From assembly GCF_030269515.1 (NCBI RefSeq), contig NZ_BSTM01000008.1, forward strand, positions 1-64,000: a stretch of 64,000 nt of DNA, in the 5' to 3' direction. Below, in pieces: positions 51,787-61,986 of the stretch. Each line of letters opens with the position of its first letter. The first letter of the stretch is position 1. Under the pieces are notes generated by a model that saw nothing but the letters and a program-made list of their open reading frames with translations, did not search any database and was not told the DNA's origin. Source of the DNA: Actinomadura sp. NBRC 104412. GTDB lineage: Bacteria; Actinomycetota; Actinomycetes; Streptosporangiales; Streptosporangiaceae. The translations under genes and the position numbers were made by a program.

Positions 51787-52938
51787 TCAGACGGAGGCGG
51801 GCAGGCCCAGGGCGCGCGCGATCAGCATCCGCTGGACCTCGGACGTGCCCTCGCCGACCTCCAGGATCTTGGCGTCCCGGTAGAAGCGGCCCACCGGGTA
51901 CTCGTTCATGAAGCCGTAGCCGCCGAAGATCTGCGTGGCCTCGCGGGCGTTGTCCATCGCGGCGTTGGACGCGGCCAGCTTGGCGATCGCCGCCTCCTTC
52001 TTGAACGGCTCGCCCGCGAGCATCCGCGCGGCGGCGGCGTAGTAGGCCAGCCGCGCGGTGTGGACGCGCAGCTCCATATCCGCGATCTTGAACTGGATGG
52101 CCTGGTAGCGGCCGATCTCCCGGCCGAAGGCGACCCGCTCCCGCACGTACCGCAGGCACTCGTCCACGCAGCCCTGGGCCAGCCCGACCGACAGCGCGGC
52201 GATCGCGATGCGGCCCTCGTCCAGGATCCGCAGGAACTGCGCGTAGCCGCGGCCCCGCTCGCCGACCAGGTTCTCCGCGGGCACCCGGACGTCGTCGAAC
52301 GACAGCTCGCGGGTGTCGGACGCCGACCAGCCCACCTTGGAGTACTTCCTGCCGACCGTGAAGCCCGGGGTGCCGTTCGGGACGAGGATCGTGGAGATCT
52401 CGCCGTCGCCGGTGAGCGCCGTGACGGTGACGAACGCGGTGATGTCGGTCCCGGAGTTGGTGATGAAGGACTTCGAGCCGTTGATGACCCAGTGGTCACC
52501 GTCCAGCCGGGCGGTGGTGCGCATGCCGCCGGGGACGTCCGAGCCGCCGCCGGGCTCGGTCAGCCCGAACCCCGCCAGCCGCTCGCCGGACGTGAGCCGC
52601 GGCAGCCACTCGGCCTTCTGCGCCTCCGAGCCGAACCGGTAGATCGGCATCGCACCCAGCGACACCGCGGCCTCCAGCGTGATCGCCACCGACGAGTCCA
52701 CCCGGGCCAGCTCCTCCAGGGCCAGGCAGAGGGTGAAGTAGTCCCCGCCCATGCCGCCGTGCTCCTCGGGGAACGGCAGGCCGAACAGCCCCATTTTCCC
52801 CATCGCCGCGACGATCTCGTACGGGAACTCCTCCCGCTCGTACAGGTCGCCGATCACCGGGGCCACCGACTCCCGGGCGAACCGCTCGACCGTGCGCCGC
52901 AGTTCCTCCTGCTCCTCGGTGAGCGTGAAGTCGATCAT
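51787..52938 (-). CDS. acyl-CoA dehydrogenase, probable isovaleryl-CoA dehydrogenase role
   Basis: A 383-residue flavoprotein. Features are the N-terminal LTEEQEELRRTVERFARE, the FAD-loop FGLTEPGGGSDV, WVINGSKSFITNSGTD, and the C-terminal signature IFGGYGFMNEYPVGRFYRDA followed by VGEGTSEVQ with the base Glu at about 363. Its genomic place beside HMG-CoA lyase and both methylcrotonyl-CoA carboxylase subunits points to oxidation of isovaleryl-CoA in leucine breakdown, though other branched or short chains are possible. It is the last gene of the minus-strand operon. Confidence 0.9.
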   Translation of the reverse strand: MIDFTLTEEQEELRRTVERFARESVAPVIGDLYEREEFPYEIVAAMGKMGLFGLPFPEEHGGMGGDYFTLCLALEELARVDSSVAITLEAAVSLGAMPIYRFGSEAQKAEWLPRLTSGERLAGFGLTEPGGGSDVPGGMRTTARLDGDHWVINGSKSFITNSGTDITAFVTVTALTGDGEISTILVPNGTPGFTVGRKYSKVGWSASDTRELSFDDVRVPAENLVGERGRGYAQFLRILDEGRIAIAALSVGLAQGCVDECLRYVRERVAFGREIGRYQAIQFKIADMELRVHTARLAYYAAAARMLAGEPFKKEAAIAKLAASNAAMDNAREATQIFGGYGFMNEYPVGRFYRDAKILEVGEGTSEVQRMLIARALGLPASV

Positions 52939-52969
52939 GAGTGCACTCCGTCCATGGTCGCGGCCCTCG

Positions 52970-53923
52970 TCACGTGCTCGCTCCTGTGCTCGTCCCTGTG
53001 CTCGCCTTTTCGCCGTCGTCCGCCGGGGACAGGGCCTGGACGACGCGGGACGGGCTGGGACGGCCGAGGCGGCCGGCCATCCAGCGGCTGGTGGCGACGA
53101 GCTTGTCCAGGTCGACGCCCGTCTCGATGCCGAGCCCGTGCAGCATCCACACCAGGTCCTCGGTGGCGAGGTTGCCGGTGGCGCTCTCCGCGTACGGGCA
53201 GCCGCCGATCCCGCCCGCCGAGGCGTCCACGGTCGTCACCCCGGCGCGGAGCGCGGCGAGCGTGTTGGCGAGGGCCTGGCCGTAGGTGTCGTGGAAGTGG
53301 ACGGCCAGCCGCTCGGTGCCGACGCCGGCCGCGACCATCGCCTCGATCAGCGTGGTGACCTGGCCGGGCGTCCCGACGCCTATGGTGTCGCCAAGGCTGA
53401 TCTGCGAACAGCCCAGCTCCGCGAGACGGGACGCGACGGACACGACCCGGTCGATCGGCACCTCGCCCTCCCACGGGTCGCCACAGGCCATCGAGACGTA
53501 CGCGCGCACCCACAGGCCGTCGGCGAGGGCGCGCTCGATGACCGGCGCGAACATCGCCAGGGACTCCTCGACCGTCCGGTTGAGGTTGCGGCGCGCGAAC
53601 GACTCGGTGGCGCTGGCGAACACGGCGATCTCGGTCACGCCGTTGGCCAGGGCCCGGTCCAGCCCGCGCTCGTTCGGCACCAGCGCGGGGTAGCGCGCCG
53701 ACGGCGAGCGCGGCAGCACGTCCAGCAGGTCCTCGGCGTCGGCGAGCTGCGGCACCCACTTGGGATGGACGAAGCTCGTGGTCTCGATCGTGCGGAGTCC
53801 CGCGTCGGCCAGGCGCACCACGAACTCGGCCTTGTCGGCGACCGGGACGATCGTCTTCTCGTTCTGCAGCCCGTCGCGCGGCCCGACCTCGTAGATCGTC
53901 ACCCGCTCCGGCAGCCCCTCCAT
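52970..53923 (-). CDS. mvaB: hydroxymethylglutaryl-CoA lyase
   Basis: A 317-residue TIM-barrel lyase that cleaves HMG-CoA to acetyl-CoA and acetoacetate. It has the metal-binding start VTIYEVGPRDGLQNE, IETTSFVHPKWVPQ, FHDTYGQAL and the signature with the catalytic Cys GGIGGCPYAESATGN. The ATG at 53923 is chosen from the family N-terminus; a GTG two codons earlier is possible, and the upstream open frame into 54856 is not real. A short Ser/Thr-rich tail ends the protein. Confidence 0.93.
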   Translation of the reverse strand: MEGLPERVTIYEVGPRDGLQNEKTIVPVADKAEFVVRLADAGLRTIETTSFVHPKWVPQLADAEDLLDVLPRSPSARYPALVPNERGLDRALANGVTEIAVFASATESFARRNLNRTVEESLAMFAPVIERALADGLWVRAYVSMACGDPWEGEVPIDRVVSVASRLAELGCSQISLGDTIGVGTPGQVTTLIEAMVAAGVGTERLAVHFHDTYGQALANTLAALRAGVTTVDASAGGIGGCPYAESATGNLATEDLVWMLHGLGIETGVDLDKLVATSRWMAGRLGRPSPSRVVQALSPADDGEKASTGTSTGAST

Positions 53924-54051
53924 CGGCACCCCCGTGTCTCCCCATCGCCTCCGGGGCGCCGTCCGGCGTCGCCTTCCCGCCTCGCTCCGGCCGCTCGTTC
54001 CTCGCTCTCCACGCTCGTCGGTCCAGGCGGCGCCGCGCCCCTCCGGCTCCC

Positions 54052-56019
54052 TCATCGCTCCTCCCCCTCGATGACGGCCAGGACGGCGTCCAGGGCGACC
54101 TGGGCGCCGGCCCTGGCCGGCAGCCGCGTGACCACGCCGGCGATCGGCGCGGTGACCGTGTGCTCCATCTTCATCGCCTCGACGACCACGAGCGGCTGGC
54201 CCGCCGCGACCCGGTCGCCCTCGGCCGCCTTGACGGCGAGCACCGTCCCGGGCATGGGGCTTCGCAGCACCCCGTCCCCGGCGACGGCCGCCGCCGCCGG
54301 ATCGTCGGCCCGGACGTGCTCGGCCAGCGCCCAGGCGTTCCCGTCCCGTCCCAGCCACAGCGTGTGGTCCTCGCGCGCCGCCGCGAACGTGACGGTGCGC
54401 CCCCCGTAGGTGAGGACGAGCGACGTGGGACCGCCCTTTCGCAGTGATACCCGCACCGGTGCCTCGCCGCCCACGGTCACGAGCGCGTCGTGCGCGCGGC
54501 CCTGGACGCGGACCTCCACCGGGTCCCCTCCGGCCGGCGTGATGATCCAGGGCGTCCAGGCCGGGGCGCCGGGACGCCAGCCGTCCGGGATGGCCCACGG
54601 GTCGGGATCGCCGGTCTCCAGGGCGAGCATGCGCTCCAGCGCGGCGGCGGCGAACGTTTCCGGCGGGACGGCGGAGGTCGGTGCCGGCTCGTCCAGGGAA
54701 CGTTCGACGAGGCCGGTGTGCAGGCGTCCGGCGATCACCTCGGGGTGGCGCAGCAGCTCGCGCAGGAAGGCGACGTTGGTCGGGACGCCCAGCAGCGTGT
54801 ACGAGGCGAGCGCCCTGTCCAGGCGGCGCAGCGCCTCGGCGCGATCCGGTCCCCATGCGATCACCTTGGCCAGCATGGGGTCGTACGACCCGCCCACCTC
54901 GGTGCCCTCGGCCAGCCCCGAGTCGACCCGGACGGAGCCGCCGGTGGACGGCTCGTCCAGGAGCAGGACCCGGCCTCCGGTGGGCAGGAAGCCGCGGGAC
55001 GGGTCCTCGGCGTAGACGCGGGCCTCGATCGCGTGGCCGTTCAGCCGTACCTCGTCCTGCGTGAAGGGGAGCGGCTCACCGGCCGCCGTACGGAGTTGCA
55101 GCTCGACGAGGTCGAGGCCGGTGACCTCCTCGGTGACGGGGTGCTCGACCTGGAGCCGGGTGTTCATCTCCATGAAGAAGTACTCGCCCGGCCGGTCGGC
55201 GGAGACGATGTACTCGACCGTCCCGGCGCCCACATAGCCCACGGCACGCGCCGCCGCGACCGCGTCGGCGCCCATGCGGTCCCGTGTCGCCGCGTCCAGC
55301 AGCGGCGACGGCGCCTCCTCGACGATCTTCTGGTGGCGGCGCTGGAGGCTGCACTCGCGCTCGCCCAGATGGACGGCGCCGCCCCGCGAGTCCGCGAAGA
55401 CCTGGATCTCGATGTGCCGGGGGTTCTCCACGAACCGCTCGGCCAGCAACGTCCCGTCCCCGAACGAGGCGATCGCCTCCCGGCGCGCGGCGGCGATCGC
55501 GTCGGGCAGGTCCGCGGCGTCGCGGACCAGCCGCATCCCCTTGCCGCCGCCGCCCGCGGACGGCTTGAGCAGGACGGGCAGCCCGATCTCCAGCGCGGCC
55601 CGCGCCAGCTCGTCGTCGGTCAGGCCCGGCTCGTCCCGTCCGGGCACGACCGGGACCCCGGCGGACGCGACGGTGCGCTTGGCGCGGATCTTGTCGCCCA
55701 TCGCCTCGATCGCCTCGGCGGGCGGGCCGACGAAGGCGATGCCCGCGGCGGCGCAGGCACGGGCGAACGCGGCGTTCTCGGCCAGGAACCCGTACCCGGG
55801 ATGGACCGCCTCCGCCCCGGTGGCGCGCGCCGCGCCGATCACCGCGTCGATGTCGAGGTGGGACGGGATGCGCACCGCCTCGTCCGCCGCCCGGACGTGC
55901 GGCGCCCCCGCGTCGGCGTCGGTGTGCACCGCCACCGGCCGGATCCCGAGCCGGCGCAGGGTACGGAACACCCGGAGCGCGATCTCACCCCGGTTGGCCA
56001 CCAGGACGCTCTCGAACAC
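54052..56019 (-). CDS. methylcrotonyl-CoA carboxylase alpha (biotin carboxylase + BCCP)
   Basis: A 655-residue biotin-dependent carboxylase subunit. The biotin carboxylase domain spans about residues 1-445 ([23 protein letters not shown]-grasp [35 protein letters not shown]). The C-terminal biotinyl domain has [14 protein letters not shown] with the biotinylated Lys at about 617. The operon with HMG-CoA lyase and acyl-CoA dehydrogenase argues for methylcrotonyl-CoA; propionyl- or acetyl-CoA carboxylases share these domains. It starts 18 bases after the beta-subunit stop. Confidence 0.9.
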   Translation of the reverse strand: MFESVLVANRGEIALRVFRTLRRLGIRPVAVHTDADAGAPHVRAADEAVRIPSHLDIDAVIGAARATGAEAVHPGYGFLAENAAFARACAAAGIAFVGPPAEAIEAMGDKIRAKRTVASAGVPVVPGRDEPGLTDDELARAALEIGLPVLLKPSAGGGGKGMRLVRDAADLPDAIAAARREAIASFGDGTLLAERFVENPRHIEIQVFADSRGGAVHLGERECSLQRRHQKIVEEAPSPLLDAATRDRMGADAVAAARAVGYVGAGTVEYIVSADRPGEYFFMEMNTRLQVEHPVTEEVTGLDLVELQLRTAAGEPLPFTQDEVRLNGHAIEARVYAEDPSRGFLPTGGRVLLLDEPSTGGSVRVDSGLAEGTEVGGSYDPMLAKVIAWGPDRAEALRRLDRALASYTLLGVPTNVAFLRELLRHPEVIAGRLHTGLVERSLDEPAPTSAVPPETFAAAALERMLALETGDPDPWAIPDGWRPGAPAWTPWIITPAGGDPVEVRVQGRAHDALVTVGGEAPVRVSLRKGGPTSLVLTYGGRTVTFAAAREDHTLWLGRDGNAWALAEHVRADDPAAAAVAGDGVLRSPMPGTVLAVKAAEGDRVAAGQPLVVVEAMKMEHTVTAPIAGVVTRLPARAGAQVALDAVLAVIEGEER

Positions 56020-56037
56020 GTCGTTCCCCCTGCTTCC

Positions 56038-57645
56038 CTACATCCGGAAGACGCCGTAGCCGACCGGCTCCAGCGGCGCGTTGGCGGCCACGGACAGGCC
56101 CAGCCCCAGCACCCGGCGGGTGTCGCGCGGGTCGATGACGCCGTCGTCCCAGATCCGGGCCGTCGAGTAGTACGGGTTGCCCTGCCGTTCGTACTGGTCG
56201 CGGATCGGGGCCTTGAACTCCTCCTCCGCCTCGGCCGGCCACGCGTCCCCGAGCTGGTCCCGGCGGACCGTCGCCAGGACGGCGGCCGCCTGCTCGCCGC
56301 CCATCACCGAGACGCGGGCGTTCGGCCACATCCACAGGAACCTGGGCGAGTAGGCCCGGCCGCACATGGCGTAGTTGCCCGCGCCGAACGACCCGCCGAT
56401 CACCACCGTGAACTTCGGGACGCGCGCGCACGCCACCGCCGTCACCATCTTCGCGCCGTGCTTGGCGATGCCGCCCGCCTCGTACTCGCGGCCCACCATG
56501 AAGCCCGTGATGTTCTGCAGGAACACCAGCGGGACCGAACGCCGGTCGCACAGCTCGATGAAATGCGCGCCCTTCAGGGCGGACTCGCCGAACAGGATCC
56601 CGTTGTTGGCGACGATGCCCACCGGGTGGCCGTGGATGCGGGCGAACCCGGTGACCAGGGTCGTCCCGTACTCCTTCTTGAACTCGTGGAGGCGGCTGCC
56701 GTCCACGATCCGCGCGATCACCTCGCGGACGTCGTAGGGGGTCCGCGGGTCGGGCGGGACCACCCCGTACAGTTCGGCGGGATCGGCGGCCGGCTCCTCC
56801 GGCTCGGCCATGTCCCAGGGCCGCGCGGCACGCGGCGCGAACGTGGCGGCGATGTCGCGGACGATCGACAGCGCGTGCGCGTCGTCCTCGGCCAGGTGGT
56901 CGGTGACGCCGGACGTGCGGGAGTGCAGCTCGCCGCCGCCCAGCTCCTCGGCGGTGACGACCTCGCCCGTGGCGGCCTTCACCAGCGGCGGCCCGCCCAG
57001 GAAGATCGTGCCCTGGCCGCGCACGATCACGGCCTCGTCGCTCATCGCCGGGACGTAGGCGCCGCCCGCCGTGCACGAGCCCATCACGGCGGCGATCTGC
57101 GGGATGCCCTCGCGGGACATGGTGGCCTGGTTGTAGAAGATGCGCCCGAAATGCTCCCGGTCGGGGAAGACCTCGTCCTGGAGCGGCAGGAACGCGCCGC
57201 CCGAGTCCACCAGGTAGACACAGGGCAGCCGGTTGTGGAGGGCGACCTCCTGCGCGCGCAGGTGCTTCTTCACCGTCATCGGGTAGTACGTGCCGCCCTT
57301 GACCGTGGCGTCGTTGGCGACCACCACGCATTCGCGGCCGGCGATCCGCCCGATCCCGGTGATGATGCCCGCTCCGGGCGCCTCGCCGTCGTACATGCCG
57401 TGCGCGGCGAGGGGCGACAGCTCCAGGAACGGCGATCCGGGGTCCAGGAGCGCGTCCACCCGGTCGCGGGGGAGGAGCTTGCCGCGCGCCACATGCCGCT
57501 CGCGCGAGCGCGGCGGCCCGCCCTTCGCGGCCTGGTCGAGGCGCTCGCGCAGCTCGGCGGCCAGCGCCTCGTTGTGCGCGGCGTTGCGCTTGAACGCCTC
57601 GTCGCCGGGGTCGGCGCGGGTCGCCAGGACCGGTGGTCCGCTCAT
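56038..57645 (-). CDS. methylcrotonyl-CoA carboxylase beta (carboxyltransferase)
   Basis: A 535-residue carboxyltransferase. Features are the N-terminal [14 protein letters not shown], the acyl-CoA oxyanion loop [20 protein letters not shown] and the C-terminal biotin-site stretch [18 protein letters not shown]. Length and motifs match MCC-beta better than PccB. The ATG at 57645 is the family-like start; upstream ATGs at 57684 add a non-conserved 13 residues. It is the first gene after the TetR operators, so it is the promoter-proximal member of the operon (beta, alpha, lyase, dehydrogenase). Confidence 0.9.
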   Translation of the reverse strand: MSGPPVLATRADPGDEAFKRNAAHNEALAAELRERLDQAAKGGPPRSRERHVARGKLLPRDRVDALLDPGSPFLELSPLAAHGMYDGEAPGAGIITGIGRIAGRECVVVANDATVKGGTYYPMTVKKHLRAQEVALHNRLPCVYLVDSGGAFLPLQDEVFPDREHFGRIFYNQATMSREGIPQIAAVMGSCTAGGAYVPAMSDEAVIVRGQGTIFLGGPPLVKAATGEVVTAEELGGGELHSRTSGVTDHLAEDDAHALSIVRDIAATFAPRAARPWDMAEPEEPAADPAELYGVVPPDPRTPYDVREVIARIVDGSRLHEFKKEYGTTLVTGFARIHGHPVGIVANNGILFGESALKGAHFIELCDRRSVPLVFLQNITGFMVGREYEAGGIAKHGAKMVTAVACARVPKFTVVIGGSFGAGNYAMCGRAYSPRFLWMWPNARVSVMGGEQAAAVLATVRRDQLGDAWPAEAEEEFKAPIRDQYERQGNPYYSTARIWDDGVIDPRDTRRVLGLGLSVAANAPLEPVGYGVFRM

Positions 57646-57689
57646 CGCTCGCTCACCCGCCGTTCTTCGTACGGTCGCCGGCATCGCCG

Positions 57690-57730
57690 GTTAATGATGA
57701 TTAACAATGGCGATGTTAAGGCACATTAAC
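57690..57730. promoter_or_regulatory. two matching TetR operators GTTAA-N6-TTAAC
   Basis: GTTAATGATGATTAAC at 57690-57705 is a perfect six-base inverted repeat. GTTAAGGCACATTAAC at 57715-57730 has the same GTTAA-N6-TTAAC core, with centres 25 bases apart. They lie in the divergent region between the carboxylase operon and the TetR gene, and the AT-rich bases stand out from the surroundings. Confidence 0.8.
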
Positions 57731-57735
57731 AACGC

Positions 57736-57747
57736 CAGTCTAGACTG
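57736..57747. promoter_or_regulatory. 12-bp palindrome in the tetR leader
   Basis: CAGTCTAGACTG is a perfect palindrome five bases before the TetR ATG. It may be a further regulatory site or part of the TetR promoter. Confidence 0.45.
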
Positions 57748-57752
57748 TTCTC

Positions 57753-58388
57753 ATGACCCAGGCCACCGGCGAACCCCCGCACCCGCCCTCGTCCCCGCCC
57801 TCGGCGAGCGCGGCCGGCGCGCCGGGCCCGGTGAACCCGCGGAGGGCCGAGATCCTGGCGGCCGCCGCCGAGCTGTTCGCGCGCCGCGGCTTCCACGGCG
57901 TGTCGATCGGCGACCTCGGACGCGCCGTCGGGCTCACCGGCCCCGCCCTCTACCGGCACTTCCGCGGCAAGGAGTCCGTGCTCGCCGAGATGCTGCTGGA
58001 CATCAGCAGGCGGTTGCTGGACGAGGGCGTCCGTCGCGCCGCCGTCCCCGACCCGGCGGAGGCGCTGGACGGGCTGCTGCGCTGGCACATCGCCTTCGCC
58101 CTCGACAACCCGGCGCTGATCACCGTGCACGGCCGGGAGCTGGACAACGTTCCGGAGGCCGCGCGCAACCAGGTCCGCAGGCTCCAGCGGGCCTATGTCG
58201 AGGAGTGGGTCGGCGTCCTCCAGCGCCTGCGTCCCGAGGAGCCCGCCGACCGTACGCGGGCGGCCGTCCACGCCTGCTTCGGCCTGCTCAACTCGACCCC
58301 GCACAGCGCCACGGACCTGGACCGCGAGGCCATGGCCCGGCTCCTGCACGCCATGGCCCACGCGGCCCTCCGAGCGCCTCGCGGCTGA
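57753..58388 (+). CDS. TetR-family regulator of the leucine-catabolism genes
   Basis: A 211-residue TetR protein. After a Pro-rich N-terminal 27 residues comes the helix-turn-helix (ILAAAAELFARRGFHGVSIG, VGLTGPALYRHFRGKESVL). The C-terminal half is the helical ligand domain. It sits divergent from the carboxylase operon with two perfect operators between, so repression of both directions, relieved by an acyl-CoA, is the simple model. No ribosome site is visible near the ATG. Confidence 0.88.
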   Translation: MTQATGEPPHPPSSPPSASAAGAPGPVNPRRAEILAAAAELFARRGFHGVSIGDLGRAVGLTGPALYRHFRGKESVLAEMLLDISRRLLDEGVRRAAVPDPAEALDGLLRWHIAFALDNPALITVHGRELDNVPEAARNQVRRLQRAYVEEWVGVLQRLRPEEPADRTRAAVHACFGLLNSTPHSATDLDREAMARLLHAMAHAALRAPRG

Positions 58389-58520
58389 CCGTCCATGGGT
58401 GCCCGGGCGGGCGAGTAACCGCGCACTTATCTTTGGACCGTTCCCAGCCTTGACTTCGCGTACCGGACATAGCTGCATGGACTCCATCGGCGACCACGCC
58501 GTCCGGCACGAGGAGACCGC

Positions 58521-60104
58521 ATGGGAAGTACGGAAGTCGAAGGCGTCAGCTTCTACGAGATCGCGGCCGCGCACCCCGACCGTCCCGCGTTCCTGGGCGG
58601 GGACGCGCCCGCCACCTACGGCGCGCTGCACGCGCAGGTCAACCAGCTCTCCCACGCGTTCGGCGACCTCGGGCTCGAGCCCGGCGGCACGGTGGCCACC
58701 GTCGTCGGCAACCGCGCCGAGTTCCTGACCGTGATGCTGGCGGCGCTGCAATCCGGCCTCTACTTCGTCCCCGTCAGCCGGCACCTCACCGCCCCCGAGA
58801 TCTCCTACATCCTGTCCGACAGCGGCGCCCGGGCCGTGATCACCGAGGGGACGTTCGCGTCCACGGTGGCCGGTGCCGCCGCCGAGGCCGGCATCCCGCC
58901 CACCGGGCGGGTCACCATCGATGCGCCCGCGGACGACGGTTTCACCGGCCTTACCGAGCTGATGGAGGGACGCCCCGAAGAACCGCCCGCCGCGCGCAAG
59001 ATGGGCTCGGTGATGCTCTACACGTCCGGCACGACGGGCAAGCCGAAAGGGGTGCAGCGCCCGCTGCTGGACTACCCGCCCGAACTGCCGATGACCGTGC
59101 TCAGGCAGACCCTCGTCAAGCACCTCGAACTGGAGCCCGGCGACGAGGTCCACTTGGCCGTCGGGCCGCTCTACCACTCGGCCCCGTGCATCCACGCGCT
59201 GCTGGCGCTCAGCCTTGGGCACGCCGTCGTCGTGAGTGAGCGCTTCGACCCCGAGGGCACGCTCGGCCTCATACAGCGGTACGGCGTCACCAACTCCTTC
59301 ATGGTGCCGACGATGTTCCACCGGATGCTGGGCCTGCCCGCCGAGGTGCGCGCACGGTACGACGTGTCGTCCCTGCGGCAGGTGTACCACAGCGCCGCGC
59401 CGATCCCCGTGGACACCAAGCGGCGCATGCTCGACTGGTGGGGCCCCGTCCTGTACGAGTACTACGGCTCCACCGAGAGCGGCCCCGTGGTCGTCGCCCG
59501 CCCCGAGGAATGGCTCGACCACCCCGGCACGGTCGGCCGTCCCGTCGAGGGCGTCGAGATCAAGATCTTCGATGGGTCCGGCACGGAGCTGCCGCCCGGC
59601 GAGCCCGGCCTGATCTACGCGCGCGGCCAGGGCGGTTTCGAGTACCACGACGACCCCGACAAGACCGCCGCCAGCATGCTCGGCGACTACTACACGCCCG
59701 GCGACATCGGGTACCTGGACGCCGACGGCTGGCTCTACATGAGCGACCGCCGCACCGACCTGATCATCTCCGGTGGCGTGAACATCTACCCGGCCGAGAT
59801 CGAGGCCGCGCTGCTCCAGCACCCGGACGTCGGCGACGTCGCGGTCATCGGCGTACCGGACGAGGACTGGGGCCAGAGCGTCGTCGCCCTCGTCGAGCCC
59901 GCGGACGGCGCCGTCGCGGGCGACGAACTCGCCGCCGCGCTGCTGGCCCACTGCGAGCCACGGCTGGCCCGGCTCAAGCATCCACGGCGCATCGAGTTCC
60001 GCCCCTCACTCCCGCGTACCCCGTCCGGGAAACTGAGCCGCGCCCGCGTCCGGGAGTCCTACCTGCGGGAACTCGGCGACAAGGGGGAACAGCCGGTGCC
60101 GTGA
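58521..60104 (+). CDS. acyl-CoA synthetase (AMP-binding, FadD-like)
   Basis: A 527-residue adenylate-forming ligase: P-loop MLYTSGTTGKPKGVQ, EYYGSTESGPVV, GDIGYLDADGWLYMSDR, RTDLIISGGVNIYPAEIE and the catalytic Lys of RTPSGKLSRAR. A GAGGAG-type site precedes the ATG. It follows the TetR gene on the same strand and may feed acyl-CoA into the oxidation genes. It shares many segments with the enzyme at 48087, including LYHSAP/LYHAAP and LDWWGPVLYEYYG-like sequence. Confidence 0.9.
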   Translation: MGSTEVEGVSFYEIAAAHPDRPAFLGGDAPATYGALHAQVNQLSHAFGDLGLEPGGTVATVVGNRAEFLTVMLAALQSGLYFVPVSRHLTAPEISYILSDSGARAVITEGTFASTVAGAAAEAGIPPTGRVTIDAPADDGFTGLTELMEGRPEEPPAARKMGSVMLYTSGTTGKPKGVQRPLLDYPPELPMTVLRQTLVKHLELEPGDEVHLAVGPLYHSAPCIHALLALSLGHAVVVSERFDPEGTLGLIQRYGVTNSFMVPTMFHRMLGLPAEVRARYDVSSLRQVYHSAAPIPVDTKRRMLDWWGPVLYEYYGSTESGPVVVARPEEWLDHPGTVGRPVEGVEIKIFDGSGTELPPGEPGLIYARGQGGFEYHDDPDKTAASMLGDYYTPGDIGYLDADGWLYMSDRRTDLIISGGVNIYPAEIEAALLQHPDVGDVAVIGVPDEDWGQSVVALVEPADGAVAGDELAAALLAHCEPRLARLKHPRRIEFRPSLPRTPSGKLSRARVRESYLRELGDKGEQPVP

Positions 60105-60171
60105 GACGAAAGGGGCGAAATCGCCCCGCGATGCATCGAACGCCTCACGGCGCGCATGCGTACAACGGCAC

Positions 60172-61677
60172 ATGACGGACCAGAAGGTCGCTCCGCTCGG
60201 CGATGACGTCATCCCCGCTCGGACCGCTCGCGGCGCGGGGCCGACCTCGGCCCGCCATGCCCGCCGCTCCCCGACGGCCGCGCCCGAACCGGGCGGACCC
60301 GGGGGCACGGACCGCGGCACGCCGGCCGGTTCCCCGGCCGACGATGCGAGCGGCGCGGTCCGTGACCCCGCGGCCCCGCCCACGGAACCGGCCACGGGGA
60401 GCGGCGTGCCGGCCCCCCGCCACGCACGGCAAGAGAACACCGACCGTCCTTCGGATCCGGACGGCCACGCGACACCTGCCGCCCCGTCCACCATGACGGG
60501 AGCGAACCCGACCGTGCCGTTCTCCGCGCTCAACGCCTGGGCGAAGGCGCCGCTGGCGGCGAGGCAGCCCGACCCGGAGCCTCCCTCGGTGGTGACGCGG
60601 TGGGACACGCCCGTGATCCGCGACCTCGAGGACGCTCTCCAGCGCGATAACGAGCGCGATAAAGAGAAGGAGGAGACCGGGGAGCGGCCCGCCGACACCA
60701 CCGCGGTCTCACCGTGCGCCAACTGCGGACGTCCCGTCCCCCAGCCCGGCCACGGTTCCCGGACGGTCCGCTACTGCCAGGACAACGGCGGCGCGTGCGG
60801 CGAGGCGGCCCTTCGCCGCCGCGAGCAGAACCTCAACGCCCCCGGCGTGACCGGGCAGCTCGCCTGGGCGTGGGCCATGGTGGACCGGCTGGAGAGCATG
60901 ACCGAACGGCTCGCGGGCTCGCTGGCCTCCGAACTGAGCGTCGCCGGGGCCCGCGCGGAAGCCCTCACACAGGCCGTCACCGCTCACGAGGAACGCGACG
61001 CGGCGCGCGGCCAGGCCGAGACGGCGCTCCGCCAGGCCGCCGTCGAACGGGCGCGCGCCGAGGCCGCCGAACGGGACGCCGCCGCGGCCCGCGCCGCCGC
61101 CGAGCAGGCGATCGCCGACAGGGACGCCGCGCTCCGCGAGTCCGCGCGGGCCAGGGAGGCGTCCGAGCAGGCCGAGGCGGCACGGGCCGCGGCGGAGAAC
61201 GAGCGCGACCGGGTGCTCGGACGCGAACGCGACCTGCTCGAAGCCCTGGAGGACGCACGCTCGGAGCTGGTCGAGCTGCGCGCCCGCGTCTCCGAGTCCG
61301 AGAAGATCATCGAGGTGCGGCGGATCGAGGCCACCGAGGCGCGCCGGTCCACCGAGGACCTGCGCGCCGCCGTCCGCGAGGCCGAGACCAAGCGCGGCCA
61401 GGCGGTGGCCGACCGCGACCAGATCCAGGCGCGCCTCCAGGAGTGCGAGCAGCACAAGTGGCAGCTCGCCCGCGCCGTGGAAGACCTCCGCGCCGCCATC
61501 GCCACCCTCACCGTCGAACGCGACGCCGCCCGCGACGAGGCCGAACGTGCCCGCCGCCGGGTGGACGCGTACGCGCACATGACCACCCCCCACACCAGCA
61601 TCCGCCCACCGGTCGAGCAGGAGCCGCCTACCGGACTGCATCCGCTGAACGGTATGCACCTGCCCCCCGCCGGTTGA
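60172..61677 (+). CDS. zinc-finger and coiled-coil protein of unknown function
   Basis: A 501-residue protein. About 150 disordered Pro/Ala/Gly-rich residues are followed by a Cys motif near residues 182-209 (CANCGRPV, YCQDN, GGACGEAA) that could bind one zinc. A continuous Ala/Glu/Arg-rich coiled coil fills residues about 215-480. I do not recognise a family; the layout recalls actinobacterial DNA-associated scaffold proteins, which is only a resemblance. It is expressed from its own region between the ligase and the ABC transporter. The ATG has no clear ribosome site. Confidence 0.7.
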   Translation: MTDQKVAPLGDDVIPARTARGAGPTSARHARRSPTAAPEPGGPGGTDRGTPAGSPADDASGAVRDPAAPPTEPATGSGVPAPRHARQENTDRPSDPDGHATPAAPSTMTGANPTVPFSALNAWAKAPLAARQPDPEPPSVVTRWDTPVIRDLEDALQRDNERDKEKEETGERPADTTAVSPCANCGRPVPQPGHGSRTVRYCQDNGGACGEAALRRREQNLNAPGVTGQLAWAWAMVDRLESMTERLAGSLASELSVAGARAEALTQAVTAHEERDAARGQAETALRQAAVERARAEAAERDAAAARAAAEQAIADRDAALRESARAREASEQAEAARAAAENERDRVLGRERDLLEALEDARSELVELRARVSESEKIIEVRRIEATEARRSTEDLRAAVREAETKRGQAVADRDQIQARLQECEQHKWQLARAVEDLRAAIATLTVERDAARDEAERARRRVDAYAHMTTPHTSIRPPVEQEPPTGLHPLNGMHLPPAG

Positions 61678-61986
61678 GCCCAAAGGAGGTGGTGTCTCTC
61701 CCACACAGCTCTGGCCCTACGGCCGCCGCGCCGCACCGGGGTGGCGCGGCGGCCGGTCACACCCCCACTCAAGGCAACCAACACCTACACCGCCACACCA
61801 CACGCCCACCCGAACCGCGAGACCGCCCAACGTCCCCTCCTCATCTGCCCGCCGGAGAGGGTCGGGCGCCCATGGAGTCCGTGTTCAGTGCGTACGCGGG
61901 CGTCGGAATGCGCGTTGGCGTGCTGCCTGCGGCTGACTGGCGTGGAGAGATCATGTGGAGTTCGGTGACGTTCTCCTCTCGTGGTG
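61678..61986. other. intergenic region with a duplicated ABC-gene tail
   Basis: 309 bases between the coiled-coil gene and the convergent ABC ATPase. It contains the degenerate repeat at 61851-61910 and no other convincing feature. Confidence 0.4.
61851..61910 (-). pseudogene. degenerate duplicate of the ABC ATPase 3' end
   Basis: This 60-base segment matches 62011-62070, inside the 3' end of the ABC ATPase gene, at about 48 of 60 positions in the same orientation at an offset of exactly 160 bases. Read on the minus strand it encodes HSDARVRTEHGLHGRPTLS, matching EHFDARVRIEPGPDGRPILS. It is best seen as a partial duplication or the scar of a lost paralogue. Confidence 0.55.

Noticed and set aside
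54490-57729. A 1079-codon plus-strand open frame
   Set aside because: It is antisense to both carboxylase subunits, which have clear family motifs; its composition is low-complexity Arg, Gly, Val and Asp.
57726-59981. A 751-codon minus-strand open frame
   Set aside because: It is antisense to the TetR and acyl-CoA synthetase genes, both of which have strong motifs.
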